Positions 8,306 through 17,259 of a stretch of 64,000 nucleotides of DNA are shown piece after piece. Source of the stretch: Gluconobacter japonicus (GTDB lineage Bacteria > Pseudomonadota > Alphaproteobacteria > Acetobacterales > Acetobacteraceae); assembly GCF_002723975.1 (NCBI RefSeq), contig NZ_BEWO01000012.1:29018-93017 (forward strand), in the 5' to 3' direction. The notes under the pieces were generated by a model. The model made no database searches. It had not been told where the DNA came from and saw only the letters and a program-made list of their open reading frames with translations. Both the position numbers and the translations under genes were made by a program. Position 1 is the first letter of the stretch, and every line of letters begins with the position of its first letter.

Positions 8306-10465
8306 ATGACTATGAGCAGTTCGCGCCAGAAGGGATTACAGGAAGGTTCTCCCAATCGTCTGGGAGCCATGTTTGAAAATGACGGGGTCAATTTCGCAGT
8401 TTTTTCGGCCCACGCGAAATCGGTCGAAGTGTGTCTCTTTGATGACGATGGCAAGCGGGAAACAGACCGGATCAAGCTTCCGGAATATACGGATCACGTC
8501 TTTCATGGTTGGGTTCCTGATCTGAAGCCAGGGCAGCTTTATGGCTATCGTGTTCATGGACCGTATGAGCCGGATGAAGGGCACAGATTTAATCCGAATA
8601 AACTGCTGTTTGACCCGTATGCCCGTGCGTTTCATGGAGATCTCACGTGGGACCCGGCACTTTTCGGTTATGTGCTTGACCATACTGACAAGGATCTGAG
8701 CTTCAATTCAGAAGACAGTGCGCCTTTCGTCCCTAAAAGCATTATCATTGATCCGACGCCGCAGCATTTTGAGAGGCCGCAAACGTCATGGACGGATACG
8801 GTCATCTACGAAATGCATGTGAAGGGTTATACGAAGCTTCATCCGCAGGTTCCTGAAAAAATTCGCGGAACTTATGCTGGTTTGTCTGATCCGACATTGC
8901 TGAAAAATATTCGAGATCTGGGCGTGACGGCAGTTGAATTCCTGCCAGTTCAGAGTTTTGTGAACAGCAAATTTCTCGCGGACAAGGGGCTGAGCAATTA
9001 CTGGGGCTATAATACGATCGGGTTCTTTTCTCCCGAAAGTCATTATGCTTCCGAACCAGACAATGCGGCTCAGGAATTCAGGGCGCTTGTTCGGGCCTGT
9101 CATGAGGCAGGCCTCGAAGTTATTCTGGATGTTGTTTATAATCACACGGCAGAAGGCAATGAACTGGGGCCAACGCTCTCTTTCCGTGGTCTGGACAATG
9201 CGTCCTATTACCGTCTCATGCCAGAGAGTAAAAGACATTACATTAACGAAACAGGAACAGGGAATACGTTTAGTCTGACGCATCTGAACTGCATCCGGTT
9301 TGTTGCAGATAGTCTGCGGTATTGGGTGGAGGAAATGGGTGTTGATGGATTTCGGTTTGACCTTGCAACGATACTTGCGCGTGAAGATGATGGTTTCCAT
9401 AAGGACTCGAGTTTCCTGCGTGTTTGCCAGCAGGACCCGATCCTCTCTCATGTCAAACTGATTGCAGAACCTTGGGATGTAGGGCCAGGGGGATATCAGG
9501 TTGGGAATTTTCCCCCGGGTTGGGCTGAGTGGAATGATGTTTTCCGTGACACGACACGTGATTTCTGGCGAGGCGAGGCAAAATCCGGTGCGTTAGCCCC
9601 TCGGCTGCTGGCCAGTCCAGACCGTTTCAATCATAGCGGCCGTCGGACATGGGCCTGCGTGAATTTCGTCACGGCGCATGATGGTTTCACGCTGATGGAC
9701 TGCGTGTCCTATAATGAGCGCCATAACGAAGCGAATGGCGAAGACGGGAAGGACGGCTCACCGGACAACCGCTCTTACAATTACGGGGTTGAGGGGCCGA
9801 CAGACGATCCGGACATCAATGCCGTTCGCTGGCGTCAATGCCGGAATATGCTGTCTACCCTGCTTTTGTCTCAGGGAACGCCAATGATTGTCGCGGGAGA
9901 CGAGTTTGGCCGGACGCAGCAGGGTAACAACAATGCGTATTGCCAGGATAATGAAATTTCCTGGCTGCATTGGGATATCAGCGATGAAGGCAAGAGGCTT
10001 CAGTCTTTTGTGCAACGTCTGACAGAACTGCGTCATCGGTATCCGATCCTGCATCGCAGCCGGTTTCTGACGGAAGCCTACAACAAGGAACTGGATGTTC
10101 AGGAACTGAGTTGGGTTACGGCAACGGGGGGGCTAATGATGCCGGAAGACTGGCAGCACGATCAGTGTTTCGGGCTCATGATTGATGGCCGAAGCCAACG
10201 CAGTGGTATCATGCGCCGTGGCTCGGATGCGACGGTTCTGATCGTGCTCAATGGATGGAAAGACTCTGTTCCTTTCATTCTGCCGGAAACTGGGCAGGGG
10301 CGCTGGAAGCTTCTGCTCGATACCAATCAACCGGATGCAGGTGCTGCTGTGGAACAGGAAGTTTTTGAGCAGAAGTTTGAATATGTTGTTACGGGACGTT
10401 CCGTGCTTCTGCTGGAACTGATCTGCCGGGACGGAGGAGACTGCAAGGAGGGGAAGCTTAGTTGA
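8306..10465 (+). CDS. glgX: Glycogen debranching enzyme (isoamylase type)
   Basis: GlgX hydrolyses alpha-1,6 branches of glycogen or limit dextrin in the cytoplasm. The 719-residue protein has an N-terminal CBM48 domain (RLGAMFENDGVNFAVFSAHA, YGYRVHGPYEPDEGHRFNPNKLL) and a GH13_11 barrel. Visible motifs are LDVVYNHTAEGNELGP, the nucleophile VDGFRFDLAT (Asp about 352), the acid/base LIAEPWDVGPGGY (Glu about 388), FVTAHDGFTL, and IVAGDEFGRTQQGNNNAYCQ with the following DNEISWL. ATG occurs at 8306 and 8312; either may be used. It is divergent from glgA, which suggests joint control of glycogen making and breaking. Confidence 0.95.
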   Translation: MTMSSSRQKGLQEGSPNRLGAMFENDGVNFAVFSAHAKSVEVCLFDDDGKRETDRIKLPEYTDHVFHGWVPDLKPGQLYGYRVHGPYEPDEGHRFNPNKLLFDPYARAFHGDLTWDPALFGYVLDHTDKDLSFNSEDSAPFVPKSIIIDPTPQHFERPQTSWTDTVIYEMHVKGYTKLHPQVPEKIRGTYAGLSDPTLLKNIRDLGVTAVEFLPVQSFVNSKFLADKGLSNYWGYNTIGFFSPESHYASEPDNAAQEFRALVRACHEAGLEVILDVVYNHTAEGNELGPTLSFRGLDNASYYRLMPESKRHYINETGTGNTFSLTHLNCIRFVADSLRYWVEEMGVDGFRFDLATILAREDDGFHKDSSFLRVCQQDPILSHVKLIAEPWDVGPGGYQVGNFPPGWAEWNDVFRDTTRDFWRGEAKSGALAPRLLASPDRFNHSGRRTWACVNFVTAHDGFTLMDCVSYNERHNEANGEDGKDGSPDNRSYNYGVEGPTDDPDINAVRWRQCRNMLSTLLLSQGTPMIVAGDEFGRTQQGNNNAYCQDNEISWLHWDISDEGKRLQSFVQRLTELRHRYPILHRSRFLTEAYNKELDVQELSWVTATGGLMMPEDWQHDQCFGLMIDGRSQRSGIMRRGSDATVLIVLNGWKDSVPFILPETGQGRWKLLLDTNQPDAGAAVEQEVFEQKFEYVVTGRSVLLLELICRDGGDCKEGKLS

Positions 10466-10532
10466 GCCAGTGTTGCATCTGAGGCGTTCCTCGCGAACAA
10501 TGGTTCACCCCGTTTAAGGAAAGGAACATTTC

Positions 10533-10721
10533 ATGCGTCTTATTCTGGCACTTCTTCTGCCCTGGCTTCAGTTCTTCACCATTGGTCGCCCGTTTGCGGG
10601 GATCATCTGCCTGTTGCTTCAGGTAACGGTTATTGGCTGGATTCCGGCAGCCATCTGGTCTGTTTATGCACTCAGCCAGTATCGCACTGACCAGAAAATT
10701 GCCGCTGCCCGACGCGGTTGA
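10533..10721 (+). CDS. YqaE/Pmp3-like small membrane protein
   Basis: This 62-residue peptide has two predicted membrane helices (LILALLLPWLQFFTIG and AGIICLLLQVTVIGWIPAAIWSVYAL) and a short charged tail. The second helix with the G-W-I-P-A-A-I-W-S-V-Y-A pattern resembles the YqaE/Pmp3 stress-response family, although the usual N-terminal Pro-rich part is diverged. It has a purine-rich ribosome site (AAGGAAAGGA) and is followed at once by a strong terminator, which supports a real short gene. Function is inferred only from the fold: membrane potential or stress adaptation in relatives. Confidence 0.7.
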   Translation: MRLILALLLPWLQFFTIGRPFAGIICLLLQVTVIGWIPAAIWSVYALSQYRTDQKIAAARRG

Positions 10722-10724
10722 AGT

Positions 10725-10760
10725 CAAAAAAACCGGGTCCTGAAAGGCCCGGTTTTTTTT
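10725..10760 (+). terminator. Rho-independent terminator after the YqaE-like gene
   Basis: AACCGGG and CCCGGTT form a GC-rich stem around TCCTGAAAGG, with A-run before and an eight-T run after it. It can work in both directions and so may also serve the convergent SDR gene. Confidence 0.85.
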
Positions 10761-10778
10761 ATGCGCTGTTTGAGAACG

Positions 10779-11573
10779 TCAGATCGTATCGATTGTCCCA
10801 CCATCTACGCGCAAGGCGGCTCCCGTTGTTGCTGATGCAAGAGGCGAGGCTGCATAAACGACCATATTGGCCACTTCATCCACAGTAGCCATGCGCTGAA
10901 GGATGTTGCTGGGGCGATGTTTTTTGACAAAGTCGGCACCCAGTTCAGCAACAGGCTGGCTGCTGTCGGGGTTTTGAGCTTTCAGCATGGCTTCAACGCC
11001 TTCTGACAGTGTCGGGCCGGGCAGGATCGAATTCACCGTTACATTTGTGCCTGCCATGTCCTTGGCCAGTCCACGCGCCAATCCCACCATGGCTGTCTTG
11101 CTGACGCCATAGTCAATCATTTCAACGGGGATATTGAACGCGGATTCAGAGGCAATGAACAGAACGCGTCCCCAGTTCCGTTCTTTCATTCCTGGCATGT
11201 AAGCCCGGGCGAGGCGTACTCCGGAAAAGAGATTGACCTCAAACAGCTTCTGCCAGCTTTCGTCGGTCGTTTTGAAAAAGTCGCTCGGGCCGAAAATGCC
11301 CGCATTGTTGATAAGAATATCCACCTGGCTTTCTGCTGCGACCAGGGCATCACAGCCTTCCGCCGTACCAACATCCGCAACCACACTGCGAAAGTTCCCG
11401 CCAGGAACATGCGTGCGCAGGGTCTCGAGAGCGCCGTCGAGCGTATCCTGTTTGCGGCCATTGAGAATAACCGTGGCATCGGCTTCTGCCAGTCGACGGG
11501 CAATGGCCAGACCAATCCCGCCGGTAGAGCCGGTCACAAGGGCTGTTCTGCCACTCAGATCAAGACCGAGCAT
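10779..11573 (-). CDS. Short-chain dehydrogenase/reductase
   Basis: This 264-residue SDR has the cofactor motif TGSTGGIGLAIA at residues 13-24, NNAG in the middle and a YGVSK active site with an upstream Ser (IASES), giving the classic Ser-Tyr-Lys set. Arg after the second beta strand (NGRKQ) hints at NADP(H) preference. The C-terminus ends ALRVDGGTIDTI, as in FabG-like enzymes. The substrate is not readable; such enzymes in acetic acid bacteria often act on polyols or ketones. It ends near the terminator at 10725-10760 and is divergent from the sensor kinase, with paired palindromes between them. Confidence 0.85.
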   Translation of the reverse strand: MLGLDLSGRTALVTGSTGGIGLAIARRLAEADATVILNGRKQDTLDGALETLRTHVPGGNFRSVVADVGTAEGCDALVAAESQVDILINNAGIFGPSDFFKTTDESWQKLFEVNLFSGVRLARAYMPGMKERNWGRVLFIASESAFNIPVEMIDYGVSKTAMVGLARGLAKDMAGTNVTVNSILPGPTLSEGVEAMLKAQNPDSSQPVAELGADFVKKHRPSNILQRMATVDEVANMVVYAASPLASATTGAALRVDGGTIDTI

Positions 11574-11703
11574 GATGAAATCTCCTGTTAATGAAATGTT
11601 CGTGACGGCAGAAACGCCTCACCCTCGGCAAAGTCGCATGGGATTTGTGCCAAAGGACGCATACGGTCACAGGACGTGTCGACCTAGATCTGTTAGACTG
11701 AAG

Positions 11704-11728
11704 GACAGTACTGTCTTGTCCATGGACA
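11704..11728. promoter_or_regulatory. Two adjacent 12-bp perfect palindromes (candidate operator)
   Basis: GACAGTACTGTC (11704-11715) and TGTCCATGGACA (11717-11728) are both perfect palindromes, separated by one base. They share the TGTC/GACA half-site. They lie between the divergent SDR and histidine kinase genes, about 20 bases before the kinase start. This suggests binding of a dimeric repressor, but no regulator gene is adjacent. Confidence 0.5.
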
Positions 11729-11748
11729 GGACTTGACTGAGGAAATGC

Positions 11749-14700
11749 ATGATGAGCAGCGAAGAGGGACAACTGGCCAACGAAGAAAGACTTCTGTCTT
11801 CGGAAATGCGTCAGACCCGCGCGGCTTTTCAGACGTCCTCTATCAATCATTGCCTCGCGCTCGCCGCCACTCTTGGCGGTGGTGCGGCTCTTCTTCTGGC
11901 GCAGGCGCGTGGGCAGGAATGGCTTCTGGCTTCTGCGGGGGATGAGACCCGTCTGGAAGTTCTGAAATCTTCTCTAAAATCCTCCTCGACCTGTCGTTTG
12001 TCCGTTCATATGGGCTCTCCGGAAGTGTGGTTGTGTGTCAGTCAGGCCGGTTCAGGTCTGGAGAATGTTCGTGCCTTGTGTGAGCAATACGCGCAGGACA
12101 TTTTCAGACCTGAACCGGACCGAACCCCGGTCGTCATGGCGGATCAGCTCAGAAGGCTGGAGCGTCGCGTCAAACGCATGGCCGAAGCCGCAGAAATGGG
12201 CTTTTTCCGGGCCAATCTTGTGAAGCGTACCGTTTCCGGGGATGAGCGTTTTGCAATGATCTGGGGCGTGCCTTCCGCGCAGATGGCGCATGGTTTGTCT
12301 CTGGAGACTTTCTACAGTCGCCTTCATCCCGAGGACCGGAAAGCCTACGAAACCGTCGCGGAGGAAGAGCTCCTTCAGGAAGGAAGCTGCGAACTCCGTT
12401 TTCGGATCATTGTTTCACATGAGCATGGCCCGACCATGGTTCGGCATCTGCTCATGCGTGCCTGGATGGATGATGAGAAGCCAGCCGGAGAGGAGCTGTC
12501 CTGCGTCGGGGTTATTGTCGATCTGTCGAATGCCACTATGACTGCTGAAGCTTTGCGATCCAGCGAGGCATTTACCCGGCTGCTTCTGTCCAGCTCTCCA
12601 GACTGCATTCATATTCTTGATCGCGAGGGCTGCATTCGTTTTGTCAACGAAGGCGGGATACGCGCCATGGAACTGGACAGTCCGATTATCCTGCACGGTA
12701 TTCCATGGGTTGATCTTTGGCGGGCACAGGCACGGGCGCGGGCGGTGCAGGCCGTCAATGCTGCGATTGCGGGTGAGACCGGCCGTTTCCAGGGGTATGC
12801 AACCACGATGCGGGGCAATCGCCGCTTCTGGGATGTGGCTATCACGCCGGTCTTTGATGAAGAGGGAGTTGTCCAGAAACTGCTGGCGATCGGGCGCGAC
12901 CTGACGGAAGTGAACCAGTCCGCGGTGCGGCTCAAGCTTGCGCTTGATGCTGGAGCCATCGCTGGAACCTGGGTCTGGGACGATAACTCCGGTCTGGTGA
13001 TTGGGGATGCCCGACTGGCAGAAACCCTGGGGCTGGATACTCAGGCCCTTCAGCAGGGTGTACCGGTTACCGCGTTCTATGATGCGATCGATCAGGATGA
13101 TCGCGCCTCTGTTGCCGAGGCCATAACACAAGCCGTGCGGATGGGAGGCAAATGTGATTTTGAATTCCGCGTTCAGACGCCGAGCGGTCTTCGCTGGTTT
13201 GAGGGTAACGGGCGTTGTGATCTGAATGATGAGCGGCGAGCGATCCGGTTTACGGGTATCGTTTTCGATATTGACCAGAGCAAACGGCAGTCGCTTCGGC
13301 AGATCGCGCTTGTCGAGCTTGGTGATCGTCTGCGTGCGCTGGAAACTGCAGATGAAATGGAAGGCGTTGCCGCACACATTCTGTGTCGGGAGCTTGCTGT
13401 GTCCTGTGCGGCTTATGGCGCTGTTGATGAAGCGGGCACCGGTCTGCTGATCGGTCCTGCCGGAACAGCGGGGCTGGGCAAAGGCATCAATCTCCAGCAG
13501 CGTGTGTCTGTTCGGGGTTTCCATAGTTTTCGGGATTATGGAGATTATGGGCCGTTATTGGCCCAGGGCCGGACAATTGCCATTGCCGACGTGCAGCAGG
13601 ACCCGATGACGGCAGGGCGGTCGGAGCGGTTCGGGCCTTTGGGTATTCGTGCCATCCTGAATGTCCCGCTTTTCAAATTCGGACGTCTTGTTGGTGTGAT
13701 GTGCGTTTATGCGTCCGTTCCCCATGTCTGGACTGAAGAGGAAATTGTTTTCACCCGCGCCGTTGCGGACCGCACCCATGCTGCCATGCGTCAGGCCAAG
13801 ACGCAGCAGCAGCTTCGGGAAATGAATGTGATGCTGGAGGAACGTATCCGCCAGCGCACGCGGGAACGTGATCGCCTCTGGACGATCGCCAAGGATCTGT
13901 TTGTTATCATCAGCCGGAGTGGGCACTACCTTGCTGTCAGTCCATCCTGGTTGCGGGCCTTGGGTTATGCGCAGGAAGGGCTGATTGGTCTGCGGATTGA
14001 TGCGTTGTGTCATCCCGACGATCAGGCTGCGGTTTGTGAGGCTTTTGACCGGTCGCATCAAAGTTCGTCCTGGTCTGATCTTGGGCTGGATGTCCGGATG
14101 CTGCATCGCAACGGGACGTGGCGGATCTACAACTGGAACTTCAATAATGAAGGCGACAGTATCTATGGTGTAGGGCGCGACATTACCGAGCGTAATGATC
14201 TGGAGGAACAGCTGCGCCAGTCCCAGAAAATGGAAGCTGTTGGTCAACTGACAGGCGGTCTGGCGCATGATTTCAACAATCTTCTGGCCGGGATCGGTGG
14301 GAGTCTCGAACTTCTGGAGATGCGCCTGTCGCAGGGCCGGACAGGCGGTCTGGAGCGTTATCTTACGGCTTCGCAGGACGCCGTTCGCCGCGCTTCATCC
14401 CTGACGCATCGCCTGTTGGCATTTTCGCGTCGTCAGCCACTTGATCCAGTGCCGACGGATGTCAATGAACTGGTCAGTGGTCTGGAAACCCTGTTGCAGG
14501 GCAGTGTCGGACCAGCCATTTCGCTCGGATTTACGTTGGCTCCGCAAATCTGGACAACACGGATTGACGCCAATCAGCTTGAAAATGCGATTTTGAACAT
14601 CTGCATTAATGCGCGCGATGCCATGCAGGAGAAAGGTAACCTGCTTCGGATTTCAACCAGTAATGCCACTTTGGGAAATGTCGCTGCACATGAAGTCGGC

Positions 14701-15381
14701 GTTCCCCCTGGGGATTATGTCCTGCTTCAGGTGGAAGATGATGGTTGTGGCATGGCTGAAGAAACAGCGAAACGGGCTTTCGATCCTTTTTTTACCACCA
14801 AGCCGTTAGGGAAGGGGACGGGGCTGGGGCTGAGCATGATCTATGGCTTCGCCCGCCAGTCTGGCGGTGGCGTATCTCTAAAGTCCCGGCTCGGGCAGGG
14901 GACGTCCGTCTATCTTTTTCTGCCGCGATATGATGGGCCTTCTGGGCACGTCTCGGCTGTTGAGAGCAATTCCGTGATGACGCTGGGTGGCCCATCCTGG
15001 ATGTCCGGGAAGCTGATCATGATTGTGGATGATGAAGAAGCTGTTCGACTGATTGTCAGTGACGTCATCGGAGATCTGGGTGCGAGGATTTTGACGGCGG
15101 AGGATGCAATTTCCGCGATGGAGCTGGCAGATCGTCTTCCTGCCCTCCGTCCGGATGCGCTGATTACGGATATTGGCATGCCAGGTGGACTGAATGGTCG
15201 GCAGCTTGCGGCCAGGATGAGGGAGAAATTTCCGGGTTTGAAAGTTCTGTTCATTACCGGATACGCCGAGCAGAATATTCTGGATGAAGGGCTTCTGGAA
15301 CCTGGGTGTGCGTTACTGGTCAAACCGTTCAGTACGGATGCGCTGCTTCGCAAGCTCTGTCATCTGCTCGAACAGGTCTGA
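11749..15381 (+). CDS. Hybrid sensor histidine kinase with several PAS domains, a GAF domain and a receiver domain
   Basis: The 1210-residue protein has no obvious membrane helix and is probably cytoplasmic. Order from sequence: an N-terminal GAF-like region (about 1-135), PAS (150-265), PAS (275-395), PAS (400-510), GAF (520-685), a short coiled coil, PAS (705-820), HisKA with the phospho-acceptor in GGLAHDFNNLLAGI (His840), an HATPase domain (NICINARDA, DDGCGMAEE, GKGTGLGLSM), and a receiver domain (about 1087-1205) with IMIVDDEE, phospho-acceptor Asp1141 in LITDIGMPGG, and Lys in LLVKPF. ATG at 11749 follows GAGGAA. No separate response regulator is adjacent, so output probably goes through phosphorelay to a distant protein. 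Which PAS domains bind a ligand is unknown. Confidence 0.92.
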   Translation: MMSSEEGQLANEERLLSSEMRQTRAAFQTSSINHCLALAATLGGGAALLLAQARGQEWLLASAGDETRLEVLKSSLKSSSTCRLSVHMGSPEVWLCVSQAGSGLENVRALCEQYAQDIFRPEPDRTPVVMADQLRRLERRVKRMAEAAEMGFFRANLVKRTVSGDERFAMIWGVPSAQMAHGLSLETFYSRLHPEDRKAYETVAEEELLQEGSCELRFRIIVSHEHGPTMVRHLLMRAWMDDEKPAGEELSCVGVIVDLSNATMTAEALRSSEAFTRLLLSSSPDCIHILDREGCIRFVNEGGIRAMELDSPIILHGIPWVDLWRAQARARAVQAVNAAIAGETGRFQGYATTMRGNRRFWDVAITPVFDEEGVVQKLLAIGRDLTEVNQSAVRLKLALDAGAIAGTWVWDDNSGLVIGDARLAETLGLDTQALQQGVPVTAFYDAIDQDDRASVAEAITQAVRMGGKCDFEFRVQTPSGLRWFEGNGRCDLNDERRAIRFTGIVFDIDQSKRQSLRQIALVELGDRLRALETADEMEGVAAHILCRELAVSCAAYGAVDEAGTGLLIGPAGTAGLGKGINLQQRVSVRGFHSFRDYGDYGPLLAQGRTIAIADVQQDPMTAGRSERFGPLGIRAILNVPLFKFGRLVGVMCVYASVPHVWTEEEIVFTRAVADRTHAAMRQAKTQQQLREMNVMLEERIRQRTRERDRLWTIAKDLFVIISRSGHYLAVSPSWLRALGYAQEGLIGLRIDALCHPDDQAAVCEAFDRSHQSSSWSDLGLDVRMLHRNGTWRIYNWNFNNEGDSIYGVGRDITERNDLEEQLRQSQKMEAVGQLTGGLAHDFNNLLAGIGGSLELLEMRLSQGRTGGLERYLTASQDAVRRASSLTHRLLAFSRRQPLDPVPTDVNELVSGLETLLQGSVGPAISLGFTLAPQIWTTRIDANQLENAILNICINARDAMQEKGNLLRISTSNATLGNVAAHEVGVPPGDYVLLQVEDDGCGMAEETAKRAFDPFFTTKPLGKGTGLGLSMIYGFARQSGGGVSLKSRLGQGTSVYLFLPRYDGPSGHVSAVESNSVMTLGGPSWMSGKLIMIVDDEEAVRLIVSDVIGDLGARILTAEDAISAMELADRLPALRPDALITDIGMPGGLNGRQLAARMREKFPGLKVLFITGYAEQNILDEGLLEPGCALLVKPFSTDALLRKLCHLLEQV

Positions 15382-15441
15382 ACCGGGGTCGACGAAAAGG
15401 CGTTTTGGTCAAGAGCACAGATAATCGGCAAGGAGTTTTTC

Positions 15442-16281
15442 ATGATTGATCCGGTTGCTTACATGGATAACCAGAAGCGTATTACCCTCAACGACGGGTG
15501 CGTTATTCCGCAGCTCGGTCTTGGTGTTTGGAAAACACCTCCTGAAGAGACGGCTCATGTTGTTCGTGAGGCGATAAAGCTTGGATATCACTCTGTTGAT
15601 ACAGCGCGGCTCTATCAGAATGAAGCAGGTGTTGGCGAAGGTCTGGCTGGTTCGCCGGATGTTTTTGTCACCACAAAAGTCTGGAATGACGAACAGGGGT
15701 ATGACAGCACGATCCGTGCTTACGAGGAAAGTTGCCGCCTACTAAAACGGTCGGTTCTCGATATGTATCTGATTCACTGGCCTATGCCGGGGCAGGGACA
15801 GTACGTCGAGACCTGGAAAGCGCTTGTTGACCTGCAGAAAGACGGACGCGTCAAATCCATTGGCGTATCGAATTTCGAACCTGAGCATCTGGAGCGGATC
15901 ATGGATGCCACAGGTGTGGTGCCGGCGGTCAATCAGATTGAGCTTCATCCATTCTTTCAGCAGGAAAAGGTTCGGGCCTTTAACGAACAGCATAACATCC
16001 GCACGGAGGCATGGCGTCCGCTCGGGAAGGGGCAGCTTCTGGACAATGCGACCATTGGTGCGATTGCCCGTCACGTTGGACGAACGCCGGCGCAGGTTAT
16101 TCTTCGATGGCATTTGCAGAGCGGATTTATCGTGATTCCGAAATCGGCAAACCTGAAGCGTCTGGCCGAAAATCTGGATGTTTTCGACTTTTCTCTTGAT
16201 GATGCTGATATGGCTGCCATTACGGCGCTGGACAGGGAAGACGGGCGCATGGGCGCACATCCCATGACGGCTCGCTTCTGA
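15442..16281 (+). CDS. Aldo/keto reductase (2,5-diketo-D-gluconate reductase type)
   Basis: A 279-residue AKR with the usual barrel. The catalytic set is visible: Asp and Tyr in DTARLYQNEAGVGEGL, Lys in VFVTTKVWND and His in LIHWPMPGQGQY. SIGVSNFEPEHLERI and VNQIELHPFFQQ are family hallmarks. The C-terminal IPKSANLKRLAEN block binds the NADP(H) phosphate. A strong ribosome site (AAGGAG) precedes the ATG. Relatives in Gluconobacter reduce keto-sugars and alpha-keto carbonyls; the actual substrate here is not known. The next gene, a flavin reductase, is 93 bases downstream in the same direction. Confidence 0.88.
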   Translation: MIDPVAYMDNQKRITLNDGCVIPQLGLGVWKTPPEETAHVVREAIKLGYHSVDTARLYQNEAGVGEGLAGSPDVFVTTKVWNDEQGYDSTIRAYEESCRLLKRSVLDMYLIHWPMPGQGQYVETWKALVDLQKDGRVKSIGVSNFEPEHLERIMDATGVVPAVNQIELHPFFQQEKVRAFNEQHNIRTEAWRPLGKGQLLDNATIGAIARHVGRTPAQVILRWHLQSGFIVIPKSANLKRLAENLDVFDFSLDDADMAAITALDREDGRMGAHPMTARF

Positions 16282-16374
16282 GAGGGGATGTTTCCGCTGG
16301 GGTTCTGGTGAGGGCCGGAGTTCTCCTGTAAGGGTGCCGGGATCAAAGATTCCGACGATGGCAGGAGAGTTGTC

Positions 16375-16848
16375 ATGACGACACTGAATGAGCAGGACTT
16401 TCGCCGGGCCATGTCCCATTTTGCAACAGGTGTCGCTGTTGTGACGGCCAAGGGAAGCGAGGGGGAGCAGGGTGCGACCATCAGCGCCCTGACGTCAGTT
16501 TCCCTTGACCCGCTGTTGCTTCTGATCTGTCTGCACCGTGGTAGCTCGACCTATAAAGCGATTGCCGAGGCTGGTCGTTTCGGCCTGAGCATCCTGAACA
16601 ACAGCCACAAGGATGTGGCCATGCTCTTTGCCAGCCGCACGGCCGACAAATTCGGCTCGGACGTTGTGGTACGTGCGGAAGACGGTACGGCCTTCATCGA
16701 TGGCGCATTGGTGCAGATGCATTGTGAGCTTGTCGAGACGTTCCAGGGGGGGACGCATGCGCTCTTTATGGCGCGCCCCACCAACATCACAGTCCGGGAT
16801 GAAGCGCCGTTGCTATACTTCCAAGGGCAATTGGGAATCGAGGCGTAA
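16375..16848 (+). CDS. Flavin reductase domain protein
   Basis: This 157-residue protein matches the flavin-reductase-like split-barrel family. Hallmarks are FRRAMSHFATGVAVVTAKG, GATISALTSVSLDPLLLLIC, SSTYKAIAEAGRFGLSILN and FIDGALVQMHCELVET. Members reduce FMN or FAD with NAD(P)H, often for a partner monooxygenase. No partner oxygenase is next to it. A GGAG ribosome site lies just before the ATG. A short hairpin (CGAGGCG with CGCCTCG) spans the stop codon. Confidence 0.87.
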   Translation: MTTLNEQDFRRAMSHFATGVAVVTAKGSEGEQGATISALTSVSLDPLLLLICLHRGSSTYKAIAEAGRFGLSILNNSHKDVAMLFASRTADKFGSDVVVRAEDGTAFIDGALVQMHCELVETFQGGTHALFMARPTNITVRDEAPLLYFQGQLGIEA

Positions 16849-16937
16849 TCGCGCGCCTCGTTCAAGGGCATTTCGCCTCTCGGTAGTGGCTTGAAAAAGT
16901 GAAGGGAATCAAAGGGGATTTACTTTACTTTTTTTTG

Positions 16938-16966
16938 TTGAGAATAATTATCATTAATGTTATGCC
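16938..16966 (+). promoter_or_regulatory. Candidate promoter with Fur-box-like sequence
   Basis: TTGAGA (16938-16943), a 17-base spacer and TATGCC (16961-16966) form a possible promoter. Bases 16940-16958, GAGAATAATTATCATTAAT, match 14 of 19 positions of the classic Fur consensus (GATAATGATAATCATTATC) and fill the spacer, where Fur binding would block RNA polymerase. The downstream genes look like iron-uptake membrane proteins, which fits. The rest of the 411-base gap (16849-17259) holds no convincing gene. Confidence 0.6.
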
Positions 16967-17259
16967 GCAGCTCGATTTTCGGAGAAGCTGTGGTGCGGGT
17001 CAGATCGTATCTTATTTCCCGTAGAACGGTGTTTCCGGGGCTGTCTTGTGAACTGGTTGATGTCAGACGCGTAGAGCGAGGCTGCCTGTCGAGGCTTTGG
17101 CATATTCCCCAAAGCCATGGGAAATCTGGTTTGTATTTTGGACAGACGGGTTGTCTGACAGTCCCATCAGTGGCCGTTCCGTTGCAGCCTGTCTGTGATC
17201 CGACCTTTGTGTCCGGAAATCGGGGCAGGTCGTTTCCTTCTGTTATGAGTCACTGACTC

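Noticed and set aside
12415..13524. A 369-codon frame antisense to the sensor kinase
   Set aside because: It covers PAS and GAF coding sequence on the other strand; no support for expression or homology.
16957..17256. A 99-codon open frame between the Fur-like box and the iron-related operon
   Set aside because: No recognisable domain, signal peptide or ribosome site; composition (many Arg, Cys, Ser, Gly) is typical of non-coding frames. It starts within the predicted promoter.
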